64,000 bases of DNA from Viola odorata. Taxonomy: Eukaryota; Streptophyta; Magnoliopsida; Malpighiales; Violaceae. The notes beneath the pieces are model-generated. The model worked only from the letters and a program-made list of their open reading frames with translations. It searched no databases and was not told the origin of the DNA. Shown in pieces: positions 12,491 to 22,902 of the stretch (position 1 is the stretch's first letter; every line of letters starts with the position of its first letter). The translations under genes and the position numbers were made by a program. The stretch lies in assembly GCA_963691705.1 (NCBI GenBank), contig OY829544.1, positions 4,409,501 to 4,473,500 on the forward strand. Reading direction: 5' to 3'.

Positions 12491-12563
12491 ATCTGGGTGG
12501 TGTAGTTGGTTATCAGTTATGCTCACACACTGAAGGTGACAAGTTCGAACCAGGGCTTAGACA
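12491..12563 (+). pseudogene. tRNA-Val(CAC)-like pseudogene inside the hAT element
   Basis: The 73-nt stretch has tRNA layout: an A-box-like GTGGTGTAGTTGGTTATCA, an anticodon stem-loop with CTCACAC giving anticodon CAC, a T-arm with AGTTCGAACCAGGG, and a 3' part CTTAGACA. It closely resembles plant tRNA-Val. The first acceptor pair and a variable-loop segment are degraded, so a working tRNA is unlikely. Whether it entered as a tRNA gene or as a tRNA-derived SINE head is not resolved. Confidence 0.7.
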
Positions 12564-12627
12564 ATTATAATTTTGTTGGTTTTGTGCTTGCACATTAAAA
12601 ATAAAGTCAAAAATTTAAACAAAAGGG

Positions 12628-12696
12628 GTTTCCGAGAATCGAACACGCAACCTTGTGTTCAGGAGTGAGACGCGCTACCGTTGGGCCAAGCATTCT
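12628..12696 (-). pseudogene. tRNA-Trp-like pseudogene inside the hAT element
   Basis: On the minus strand the sequence holds CCCAACGGTAGCGCGTCTCA, then ACTCCTGAAC in the anticodon-loop position and AAGGTTGCGTGTTCGATTC in the T-arm. D-arm and T-arm match plant tRNA-Trp well, but the anticodon position reads CCT rather than CCA and the acceptor stem does not pair properly. It is therefore a relic. Confidence 0.6.
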
Positions 12697-13760
12697 ATTG
12701 ATTGATAAAGGGGTAAAGTTTACTTAAATCTTTAAGTTAATATTTTTTTTTGATTGGGCTAGGGTGGGGCCCACCCTGGCCATGGGCTGGATCCGTCCCT
12801 GGCCATGGCCCCGAACCAAGACACTTCATCTCCTCCAGTGTACAAGTCCGCACTAAACAAGGTGGAACGCCAAGCCGAGTTCCTCCTTCTCCTCCTTCGA
12901 AGGTTCTACATCACCAAGGTCAAACGCCTCCACCTCCTCCTCCAAGGATTCGACCTCACCAAGGCCGAATTCTCCAAGAATTTCAGCAACACTTCCGTTC
13001 CACATCCTTCCCTTCCGCTCCTTCCAAACGAGCTAGTGATGTATTTTGCACTACATGTACGGGTAGAGGCCATTTGTGTGACATTTGCCCCAACACTAGA
13101 GTGAGCCAAGTGAGTGCAATGACCAAGCCACAAGAGAAGAATGATCATGTTAAGAAAGGAGAGAGTGGAAAGAAAAAGAATAATGATGAATCTCCGAGTG
13201 GTGTTAAGGATGATGCGTGGTGGGAAAGATTGTCCGGGTTAGCGAAGAGTATTGCCAAGCCTAAACATAACAATAAGTCTTCTTCTTCCCTTCCCGTGAA
13301 GCAAGGCAGTAGCTCCTCCCAAGCTCGACCAAGTCAACAAAATTATCCTCCCACTAGGGCATTTGAGTCTAAGTCGGAAGTGGTGCAACCTACACAAGTC
13401 ACTCCACGACAACAACCCACATCATTTCAATCTTTTGAACTACCTTGTCAATCGATTGAAAGAGATGTGGCCGAGCTCAAAACGATGGAAGCTAAAAAGA
13501 GTGAAAAATGTGAGGGTATGAACGAGAGAAAAGAGTGTGGAGAGAAGAAAGTAAGTGATGAGGAAAATACACGGCATGAAAAAAGTAAGCATGCCAATGA
13601 GAGTGAGTGCAACCACACCCGTGAGAATGAGTTGAGTGAGCTCAATGAACCAAATCAATTTCAAGTTTTTGACAACCTATTGTTTGAATTATATTTTGAC
13701 AATCCGTTGTTTGAGCTTGAAATTGAGGGAAAAGAAAGTGAGCAAAACAGCCCCCATTAA

Positions 13761-15729
13761 AAAAATGAGCATGGGTTAAGAGATATTGAGCAAAACAGCC
13801 CGCATGAAAAGAACGAGCATGCGAGAGAGAAACACACACATGAGAGGAGTGAATATACAAAAAAATTAAGAGAAGGAAGTGAGGAAAAGAAGCAAACTGA
13901 AATTGTGGGAGCTATTGATCCAATGAGTGTGCCTTTGTGCAATGAGGATCAATTATCTCACTCTAACATTGACAATTCTTTTCCTACTGTTTGTGTGTCT
14001 TTCTTGCAGGAAACTTCGAAGGGTTGTCGCGAACATACGCACACAAATGTTCCAAGGAGCGAAGGTGGTTTTAAACCATCAATCCTAGGAGGCATTGGAA
14101 GTTCAATTGCTCAACATTGGTGCTCCCAACGGCAAGGCCTTGAGGTAAACCGCCCTCACATTTCCGCTTTGCCCGAAAGGTGTGTACCAAACCCTTCTTT
14201 GAATGCTCAATTGTTTGAGGTTGTTCAATTCACTCACCCTTATTCACATGATGAAATTTTGTATGACAACCATGTAGCATGTGATAAGGAATCATTCTTG
14301 CATTTCGTTGAGCACGACTCTTTAATCCGTGTATTGGAAAACCACTTGGGTACGACTTTATTTGCATGCACCAAAATTTTTATCGTACCCCTCGTCAAGC
14401 ATGAATCTTCTTGGTTTGAGCATGAACCTTACTTGAATGAAAATTTTGAGGTATGTGTTAAAATTCCTAATTTGCATTTCATCAAGTATGACCCTTTCTT
14501 GCTCAAACGTGCTAATTTTTGTAATTTTTCGGATAGTATGTATAAATTATTTGTAGGTTGTTTAGACTTAGAATCTATGATTAATTTGCATGAAGCATGG
14601 AAACAATTCTTTGGCTTCAACTTGCCAAAATTTTCTTGGTTAAAATGTTGCAATGAATTGCTTTTCCCTTTGTGCCAATTGTCTATGATTCCGATGTGTG
14701 GTATGCGGGCATGTGAAGCCCAATTCTCATGGCTAATTATCATTAGCCGAATTGACAAGGAAAACCCATCCTTGCTCCGACATGAAAATTTATGCTTCTT
14801 TGAGTATAGTCTACATGAAGTGCTTATGTGTGACATGTCTTGGAATACCATGAATATGTTGTATGTTGAGAGACAACAAATTTTTGAACTAGATTTGCCG
14901 AGGACTAATTGGTTCAATTCTTATGAAAATTTGTGTTATCTCTTGCTGAACTTGTTTGGTATTTCCAAATGTACTGTGCCTTCTTGTAGTGTACAATTTT
15001 CTTGGCCTAGTTGTCGCAAGGAATTGTATTCCTTTTTGTGTCGATTATTAGGCATTTCCCAACATTTTATGCATGGGCGTGTGGCCCAATTTTCTTGGCT
15101 GGTCCTTATAGGCCACTTTGAGAAAATAAACCACCGTCTATGTGTTTCATAACTTGTGATATCATGTGCATCTTTAATATTGTCTTGGAGATTAATGCGC
15201 ATAGAGATGAAATAGATGTACATGATTTTGAATTGAACAAATTTTGTTTTGCCAAGTGTAGCCTACATGAGTTATTTGTGGATAATATGCACTTAAATAC
15301 CATGGATATGTTGTGTGTTAGGAGAACACAAATTCTTGGAACGAATTTGTCAAGAATTAATGGGTTTAATTCTTACGAGAATTTGTGTTTTCTCTTGCGG
15401 AATTTGTTTGGTATTTTCAAGTGCATTGTGCTTGTGTGTAGTGCTCAATTCTCTTGGCTTGTTATTGTGAGCCGAAGAGAAAAGAGGATTTATTATGTCG
15501 GTTGTTCTACACTTTGTGATGCCATCCGTATTGTGCATGAAATTTTTCAAAACGATGTGCATCCCTGTGCAATTACTGTGGTTGATTCTTCCTTGGATCC
15601 CCCTATGCATAAGCATGCGCAATTGCGCCTCTTGGGTTTCTCACCTTTGTTTCCAAGTGTTTTTAAGTGTGTAGGTGAGAAGATCGAGGCTATGGATTCG
15701 AGGACGAATCCTTTTGAAGAGGGAGAGGT
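13761..15729 (+). pseudogene. Unrecognised repeat protein of the young retrotransposon (QFSW-module ORF)
   Basis: Continues the Gag frame after the TAA at 13758 and stays open to 15152, then continues in another frame (15140 on) into the right LTR, ending at 16208-16210; a frameshift therefore lies near 15140. The protein is rich in Cys, Phe, Leu and His and has no RT, integrase or protease motif. It contains a repeated module: QFSW occurs at about 14720, 14996, 15089 and 15448 (with a KFSW variant near 14628), ENLC occurs three times, SLHE twice and NTMxMLxV twice, giving units of about 110 residues that are also visible as diverged DNA repeats (14845-14985 against 15290-15430). The tail DSRTNPFEEGEVDAI resembles the C-terminal end of plant gypsy polyproteins. 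Function unknown. Confidence 0.6.
15714..15729 (+). other. Polypurine tract of the young retrotransposon
   Basis: TGAAGAGGGAGAGGT directly precedes the right LTR start TGATGCG, the position and composition expected for the plus-strand DNA primer. It overlaps codons of the element's long frame (FEEGEV). Confidence 0.8.
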
Positions 15730-16888
15730 TGATGCGATCACGGCCCCCTTCGAATTGGAACAACTTGACACCTTACCGAGAGGATCGGTCACGGGCAGCC
15801 GAGCCTTGCAAATGCGCATAAATCATGCCCAAGGTCGAGGATCGAGTGCTAAATATTCGCAATCCCTAGGCCTAGACACGCGGAACTCCCAAGATGGTCG
15901 AGAAAGCCATGAAGTAGAGGCACGTCTAGCCCTAACAAGTCACCCGGCCACGCACACTCATCCCAAGGCCTTGACAACAAATGCTCCATCTATGCAAGTC
16001 AGAATTGCGTCGCCTATTCGCCACCAGAATATGGACAAGCAAATGGTGCCCGATTTGAGAGATCAGAAGCTTGACGGAAACTTCAAGATGTTATCTTTCG
16101 TTTGGTACAAGTTTCAGGTCAATCGGACGGGTGGATCAAAAGTTATGCTCGTCGACATTTTAGCGCGCAGTGTGAGCGAGCCTAGCGGCATACCGCCAGA
16201 AATGACCTGACTGGGGCGGTATACCGCCAGAAAATGAATTATTTTGGCTTCCAAGAGCCGAGGCTAGCGGTATACCGCCAGCCCTCAACCCTCCCAGGCC
16301 GTATACCGCCAGACATGAGAAAAATCGGCCTTTTTGGGCTTTTCAAGCCCATCTTTTGTACGAACTATAAATAGCTCTTGTGTTTCTTTCTTTAGGGAGC
16401 TTTAGACATTTTGTGTGATATTTGTAAAGTGAGTTTACTCCTTCTCTTATCACCTAAGCCTTGGCTCATCACTTTAATTCCTTGAGAGGGATCGCTTGAG
16501 TTTGAGATTACTCCTCCCGATCTCTCTCTGGGAAATCAAAGTTTGTAATGGTTGTGATTATTTTGGCTTGAATGAAATCGGGGTTTTATTTGTTTGATCA
16601 TCCATAGAAACGAGTCCCACTTGGCCCTCGGATTATATCTTGATCAAGCAATCGTTCGTGTGATTTTCGCTACTTCGCGTGTGCTCATCTCCGTCCCTTC
16701 CATCCGTCTTCTAATTCCCGGTAACTCCCTCCTTCCCATCGCTCTTATGTGTGATTTCTCCGCTAAATATACATATTTCGAGCCTTTTCTCTCTTTGTGG
16801 TCATGTGTGTGCTAGTTAATTCGTTCGGCTAGATCCTCCATAAGCTCCATTGTAATCCGGCTTACTAACCCTAGGCAGGATCACATCA
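15730..16888 (+). repeat. 3' LTR of the young retrotransposon
   Basis: Direct repeat of 8850-10009. The element's frame runs on into this LTR to a stop at 16208-16210, so about 159 residues are LTR-encoded, including a VTGSRALQ motif comparable to the TRSRAxxLQ tail of gypsy polyproteins. The palindrome and TATA block is repeated here at 16185-16373. Confidence 0.95.
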
Positions 16889-16893
16889 CTTCG

Positions 16894-17476
16894 TCTATAA
16901 AATGAACCTTTATAGAACCAATGGTAACAATACCATTGGGACTCGAGTTTGACACAGATATTTTGAAGGTTTCCCAAGACTCTGGCAAAGTGCGAAGAAG
17001 TGTCAAGCCTTGCACCTCATCATCAAACTTCATTCCAATCATAGCCAGCTCGTTCATGATTCCTTAAAAACTATTCATGTGATCTGTCATTGAAGTTTCA
17101 TCCTGATACTTTAGACTCATCATCTGCTTGATCAGGATCATCTTGTTGTTGCCGGTTTTACTAGCATACAACTCTTCCAGTTTCTTCCATAATGAACGAG
17201 CATGTGTCTCCTTACTAATGTGATTCAACACATTTAACTCCATCCATTGTCTGATAAAACCACACACTTGTAGGTGTAGCATAGACCAATCCTCGTGACT
17301 CATGGCTTCTGGCTTTTCATCAGCAAATACTGAAAGATGACAATTCTTCAAGTATAAAAGATCCTTCATCTTCAATTTTTATATGGAATAATTTGGCTGT
17401 CCAAATAAATCATCCGGGAAGTATTTATATCGATTGTTCAATGTAGAACAAAAAGAACACCTGCTCCGCTATCACT
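16894..17476 (-). pseudogene. copia gag N-terminal remnant
   Basis: The minus-strand frame at 17064-17375 includes EAMSHEDWSMLHLQVCGFIR, then SLWKKLEELYASKTGNNKM and IKQMMSLKYQD, the conserved copia Gag (UBN2/retrotran_gag-like) pattern. Its continuation toward the zinc knuckle was separated by the nested element that inserted at CTTCG (16889-16893). The start codon of the original frame and part of the 3' gag cannot be followed without stops. Confidence 0.82.
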
Positions 17477-17951
17477 TGCTAGGAAAAATCTCCCACTTAG
17501 GATTGAATATAAAAATAAAGTAAATATACGACACAAAGAATTTACGTGGAAAAACCTCAATCGAGAAAAAAACCACGAGATAGATATGAGAATTTTACTA
17601 ACCAAGAAAAGGAGTACAAAAGGTTGTCTCTCAAACCTAAATTCCAAATACACCCAAAGGACCTCACAAGAGTAATCACTCAAACTTACGACTTAATCAC
17701 AAAGTCGTAACTACAAAGAGACTAAATAATATTTGAGATACTCTCACTCACACAAAGTATGGAATCAATCCACCGACTTCACTCTCCTTTTTCTCTCTTG
17801 CTTTTCTCTACTCTTTGTTGCAATATGTACAACATATATATAGGTGATTTGTTGGTTGTCCTTCAACTGTTTCATTCCAACTAGGTTGCACACTCTTGGT
17901 GTTGTATTTTAACACCAATTTTTTGTCTCCCGATTATGTGTGGCAACTACA
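17477..17951 (-). repeat. 5' LTR of the copia element
   Basis: 475-bp direct repeat of the 4087-6098 LTR (without its insertions). It ends at 17951 in ACTACA, the complement of the TGTAG LTR start on the element's own strand. A TATATATA stretch lies at 17834-17841. Confidence 0.88.
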
Positions 17952-18486
17952 CATGATTACTCATTCTAATGATTTTTTTGGGTACAATTCACTGTTTTTT
18001 TATGCATCAAGTTTCGTATTTAAAATTATCATACTAGACTTACCTTTAATATTATTATTTTGTTTCACTTTTTTATTCGAAAGAAAAAGGTTATGAAAAT
18101 GACCACATATTTTAATGATATATAAGTTTTTTATTTTTATAAGCAAGGAAGAATTTGCATCATATGCACGTACGGTCCACATGAGTTGAGGAGCTGTAGA
18201 TATATAGCGGTGATGAAGATCGGAGATAGTCGGGTTGAATGAAGAAATGTTGAATTGTAGGCCATCGGGAATATGAGGCTCTGGGTTTTGTAGTTTGGGT
18301 TTCTGACTTGTGGTGGACAAAACAATGGATAAATTTGGCTTCAATATAGGAATATGAGGCTCTTGTCTTCTATAGTAAAGAAAAAGAGCCAAAAATCAAT
18401 CAATTATGGGTACAGATTATAGGAATTTTGCTGGAGTGGAGGGTGGAGATTCCCTTTGGGCTTTTCAAATGGATGGAAACTGACAA

Positions 18487-18518
<32 letters not shown>

Positions 18519-19484
18519 TTATTAAAAAAGATTAAAACAATGTCACACCCATCTTTTCTTCTATTTTAAAATTAAAATAGGAGTATTTGCTAAGTATAAT
18601 GTAACAAAATATTATTTCTTGGATTTTGGGGAACTACCAACAAAGAACTGCCGTTCAAGTAAAAAAAACTATTTTAATGTGGATGTAATATTTTTTTACC
18701 ATAGGTTGATCAAATTGAAAGATTGTACGGTATATTTTATGCACAACGGAAGACTAAAAAGCAATCCATAGAGAGATTTATTTATGTTTAATATTTATTA
18801 TAGAAATAAAAGTACGAATAGATTTATAAATACTTCGAATCGAATCCTTCAGTAATAAATTTTTTTACTTTTTGTTTATTGAATGTGACAATAAGGTTAC
18901 GGTTTAGATGATCAATTAAAAATGTGAGCTTTTAACTTTTTGTTTCATGATAGTGCGCCAAATTTATCCCGAATTCTCTTATTTCTCTATTAAGAATCTT
19001 TATCGTATTTATCTTCAGGCTAACTTTACAACGAACCTTTAGGGTTCATAAAATCAAGTTTTCAAAATGTTGTAGTGTTCTTCTTTGTTTAACAAATTTT
19101 CTTCTTTGTTTTCAAAGAAAAGAAAAAGGTTATCTACTTGATCTTCTTAGATTCAATCTCAAATCAAGAGATGCCACCAAAACTAAGCTAACACTAACAG
19201 CAGCAATTTGTCACAAATATGAAATACAATTCCAAAAATTCCCTCCAAAATGTCCGTTTTAAGTAAAAGGCTAGAAAGTAATACTACTACACTCGAATAA
19301 AAAAATATCCCAACGACTAAAGAAACTCCAATTCCTTCATTCCCTCCTCCTTACAAGGAACCCACAAAATTCACAGCAAAATCCAAACCACACTCAGCTG
19401 TTTTTCCTTTTTCTCCTCCCAGTCCTCGACCTTTCCGTCCCACCCAAATGCTCTTCTGACCCAAATACCCGTTCTCACCCCCCA
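17952..19484. other. Intergenic region and upstream region of the ACS10-like gene
   Basis: No gene is recognised. It contains an ATT microsatellite at about 18486-18525 and AT-rich sequence. The last 100 bases before 19485 are CT/CA-rich and look like a leader. Confidence 0.6.
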
Positions 19485-22400
19485 ATGACCCGGAACCCCA
19501 AACCCAAACCCGACGACCAAACAAGTCCCCCCGCCGCTGGTTCCACCATGAGGGTCATAGTCCCACTGCAGGGAGTTGTGCAGGGACGAGGCGGGCTGTT
19601 CTTGGGCTCCGTCATACCCTGTGCTCTCTTTTACTTTCTTCAATTGTACCTCAAACGTTTCCGGTCGGATGGTAGCGATAGTGACGTTAGTGGGAATGGG
19701 GACGGGAATGGCCGGGTCGGCACGGATGATGAGTCCAAGAACTTGGAGGGTCAGGCCGTGGAGTTTACTGGCTTGCGCCGGAGCTTGTCCAGGACGCTTA
19801 TTTCTCCGAGAAGTCAGGGCGGACCCGTTTCGCTTTCGGGTCGGGCTAGTGGGGTGCTGAAGAGTGGTGGGGACTCGGCGTATAATATTGGGTTGGGGAA
19901 AGCATGGGAGGATCCGTACGATGAAATGGACAACCCGAATGGGATTATTCAACTTGGCCTAGAAGAGAACAGGGTGAGTGTAGTTTTTATTGGAACTTCT
20001 GTTTAAATTATGTTTCTGTATGGTAGGCGGTTTCATGGCTTTTGTGTATTTTCATTGTTTTCCCCTTTAGTTGGCATTGGATTTGGTGAAGGAGTGGATG
20101 GTTGAGCATGGAAAGGAAGCAATTTTGGGCGGCGGCTACGGCGGAGTAGAAGGGTTAAGTATTTGTGGGATTGCTCCTTACCAGCCTTCTGATGGGTTGA
20201 TGCAGTTAAAAGTGGTACTTCTACTTATTATCCCCCTCTTCTTGGAATTGAATGTGAATTTTGTTAAGGTTGAGGTAATTTGATTTTATCTATTCTCTGG
20301 GTCCACTGCGCAAACAGATCACAAAACAATCTATCTGCTCGTCTAAGTAGATGGAGACTACCAACTAGACTGAATGAAGTTTAAAATGGTTGTTGTCATT
20401 CTGTTAGTTCATTCATATCTTGGTCTCTGGCTTCTTATTTTTTTGTTTATTTAATTTTTTGTTGCGCAATGAACATGTGTATGAGGTGTTAGTTTGATAT
20501 GGCCTCAGAATTTAAATGCCAACCATAGTTGTTGTTCGTCTTCAAGCTTCTGTGAGCCTCATTCTTGACGTTATGATTAATTTAGAGAATTCATTTTGTA
20601 ACCTGAGGATGCATTGAGAGGAACAAATTCTGCAGCTAATAATTGCTCGCAATTCAATGACTGGGGAATTGAATTATTGAATGATGGGTGATGTCAGAAC
20701 TTGCTAAGGTCTGAGTGAGTTATCTGGTTAGTTTTCTCACAAAAGGATATTGAAGGAGAATAAGAAGGCAGCTGAGTGATATACTTCTGCTTATTATTAA
20801 GGTCGGGTAATTTCTGAGGATCTCATTCTCCTCTGGTTTGGAGAAATTATTTGAATGGATAATGTAGAAGAAAATTGCGGCTTGAATCTTCTTTCTTTCT
20901 TTATTTTGTTTTCTTTTGCACAAAGCTATTGAAATAATAATACATTTAAAATTTATTGTCTTTTCAGAAACACTGATTGATGAACTGGACTAGAGGCCAA
21001 AACTAATTCTTCCGGAATTTGGAAATAAATAGATAAATGACAATTCTTCAAACTGAATAATAGTGCATACAGAATCTTATTAGTCGTAATAATCTTTTGG
21101 AAGAATTAGTATATACATTCTTCTTGATGCTTGCATAATTTACCACTTTCTAGGAAGTATCAAACTGAAAGGAGTTGGATAGGTGCATCATTTGAGATTT
21201 AAAAACATTGGGTCCCTCGAAAAAGAAAAAAATGAAGAAAGAAAGAAAGAAAATACATTGATAACCATTGACCATATTTGATCTATGATTGAATCATTAT
21301 GCACGCCCTGATTTTGATTGGAAAACTCAACTGAGATGTACAAAAGTTGAAATCTTTCTTGATGAACTGTGACTTGATAGTAAGTTCCTCAAGAAGGTGC
21401 TTTCTAGGATTTGCCTGACCATTAGTGCAAGATTGTAATGCATTAAGTTCACCTTAGAGTTAACTTGTACTTCTGGTAAAATTTTAACCCATAATTTAGA
21501 TTTTCTTTTTAGGAAAAGGAAACAATCATCTTGAACATTTGACAGGATACTTAATGGATAAAGTCTTCGAGAGGCAGAATCGAATGTTTGATTTTCTTGT
21601 AAAATTCTGGTCACTGCTAAGAATGTATTCCATTATTTTTCAAGAATCTGGTTTCGTGGTCTTGGTAAGTCCATCAGCTTACCTTATCTTGGGCCTTCTT
21701 CTCATACCATATTCTTCTTGAAAAACCTTGTCATGTGTATGATTGCATGTTAAACTACAACTAGTAGTCATTGTCTTCTTAAATTCTTCTTTCCTGCAGG
21801 CCGTTTCTGTATTCATGTCTCAAATCGTAGAAGAAGCAGTATACTTCAACCCCTCCCAGATTGTGTTAACAGCTGGTGCAGCCTCTGCAATTGAGATCCT
21901 TAGCTTCTGTCTAGCTGACACTGGAAATGCATTTCTTGTTCCAACACCATATTGCCCAGGGTAATCACTGTTTCAGTTTTAAAGCTTCTTATTTTTGTAG
22001 CCAGCTGTGTCCTGTGAGATGGCTGAAATTTGAATACAATTTGCAGACTAGACAGGGATGTAAAATGGCGAACAGGGGTTGAAATAATACATGTTCCCTG
22101 CCGCAGTGCTGATAATTTCAGTTTAAGCATAACTGCACTTGACCGAGCATTCAATCAGGCCAAGAAACGTGGACTCAAAGTTCGTGGAATATTAATTTCA
22201 AACCCTTCAAATCCTGTTGGCAATCTCCTTAGTCGAGAAACACTTTACAGCCTTCTGGACTTTGCCAGAGAGAAGAACATACATATAGTGTCTAACGAAA
22301 TATTTTCAGTGTCCACTGATGGCAGTGAAGCCTTTGTAAGCATGGCCGAACTTATTGATTCAGAAGATCTAGATCGAGACAGGGTGCACATAGTTTCTTG

Positions 22401-22902
22401 TCTATCGAAATGTCTCCCTCTTCCAGGTTTTAATGTGGGTGTTATCTACTCCTTCAACAACAACGTTCTTGCGGCTGCTAAAAAGTTGACAAGATTCTCA
22501 TCTGTTTCGGCTCCTACCCAGCACCTGCTTATTTCTATGCTTTCAAATGCGAACCTTACTCAAAAGTTCATCAAGACTAACAGAGAGCGGGTTCAAAGCG
22601 TGAATCTTGCATTTTTCATTGGGTTGAAACAATTGGGAATTGAATGCACGAAAGGCAACGGGGGTTTTTATTGTTGGGCTGACATGAGGGAGTTGATCAG
22701 CCCTTACAGTGAGAAAGGTGAGCTTGAGCTTTGGGACAAAATGTTGAATACAGCTAAACTCAATGTAACTCCCGGATCTTGCTGTCATTGTATTGAGCCT
22801 GGATGGTTCGGATTCTGTTTGGCGGGCTTGGCTGAAGGTGACGTTCCTGTAGTCATGAATCGAATACGGAAAGTTGTCCGAACCCATGAATCATCCAGTT
22901 GA
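19485..22902 (+). CDS. ACS10: ACS10/ACS12-like aminotransferase homologue, probably catalytically altered
   Basis: Four exons: 19485-19973, 20071-20214, 21800-21960, 22047-22902, giving 549 residues with GT-AG introns and no internal stop. The N terminus ([20 protein letters not shown], then a hydrophobic segment ending in LQLYLKR, about residues 27-57) is the hallmark of the ACS10/ACS12 subgroup, which in Arabidopsis has aminotransferase rather than ACC synthase activity. Fold-type I features follow: SNPSNPVGN (316-324), the PLP lysine context ([12 protein letters not shown]386), and [11 protein letters not shown]. Key positions deviate: GFRVG is GFNVG (N394), GWFR is GWFG (G520), D-E-I-Y is NEIF (348-351) and TPYYPG is TPYCPG. 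The lost arginines normally hold the PLP phosphate and the substrate carboxylate. It is convergent with the LRR kinase gene downstream. Family assignment is firm; activity is doubtful. Confidence 0.9.

Larger units (their letters stand above)
11793..12801. mobile_element. Non-autonomous hAT element, 1009 bp
   Basis: Ends are the inverted repeat CAGGGACGGATCCAG / CTGGATCCGTCCCTG, flanked by a perfect 8-bp duplication GCCATGGC at 11785-11792 and 12802-12809. CAGGG-type ends with an 8-bp duplication are typical of hAT transposons. The left end is followed by a G-rich tract (GGGGGGGCGGGCGGGGG). It has no transposase. Inside are a tRNA-Val-like sequence at 12491-12563 (+) and a tRNA-Trp-like sequence at 12628-12696 (-). 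It sits in a very young LTR element, so hAT transposition has been recent in this lineage. Confidence 0.93.
11352..13760 (+). pseudogene. Gag-like protein gene of the young retrotransposon, interrupted by a hAT element
   Basis: The start codon at 11352 opens a very acidic, Ser-rich N-terminal segment (MSRDSDCESCDQELYYDDDD onward, to about 11792). The hAT element then breaks the frame. Past it (12810 on) the same frame continues with a Pro-rich stretch, then a zinc knuckle C-TT-C-TGRG-H-LCDI-C at 13047-13088 (CX2CX4HX4C, the Gag nucleocapsid type), and a Lys/Glu/Ser-rich tail ending at a TAA at 13758-13760. The hAT plus its 8-bp duplication adds 1017 bases, a multiple of three, so frame is kept on both sides, but the insert contains stops. 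The terminal TAA sits in a duplicated EQNSPH motif whose second copy (13788 on) reads through, so it may be a point mutation within one longer frame. Confidence 0.75.
8850..16888 (+). mobile_element. Young non-autonomous LTR retrotransposon (TR-GAG/LARD type, Ty3/gypsy-related)
   Basis: Near-identical LTRs of about 1160 bp start TGATGCGATCACGG and end GATCRCATCA, flanked by a perfect 5-bp target duplication CTTCG at 8845-8849 and 16889-16893. A primer-binding-like sequence follows the left LTR and a polypurine tract precedes the right one. The 5.7-kb interior codes for a Gag-like protein with a CX2CX4HX4C zinc knuckle and then a long unrecognised protein with internal repeats; no protease, reverse transcriptase, RNase H or integrase motif is visible. 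The protein tail around 15690-15830 resembles the ends of plant gypsy polyproteins, hence the suggested affiliation. It would need enzymes from an autonomous partner. By eye the LTRs differ at only about five bases plus one indel, so insertion was recent. Confidence 0.9.
4087..17951 (-). mobile_element. Ty1/copia retrotransposon (Tnt1/Tork-like), degenerate, nested host of other elements
   Basis: The two LTRs lie in the same orientation at 4087-6098 and 17477-17951, and the coding order read on the minus strand is gag, zinc knuckle, protease, integrase, reverse transcriptase, RNase H, which is the copia order. Flanking 5-mers are CATTA (4082-4086) and CATGA (17952-17956), a target-site duplication with one mismatch. 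Next to the right LTR the minus strand reads AGTGATAGCGGAGC, a degenerate initiator-Met type primer-binding site. The coding region has many stops, frameshifts and a deletion of the reverse-transcriptase core, so the copy is dead. It hosts a hAT element in its left LTR and a complete younger LTR retrotransposon between its gag and its zinc knuckle. The two LTRs differ visibly from each other at many positions, so the insertion is much older than the nested one. Confidence 0.93.
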
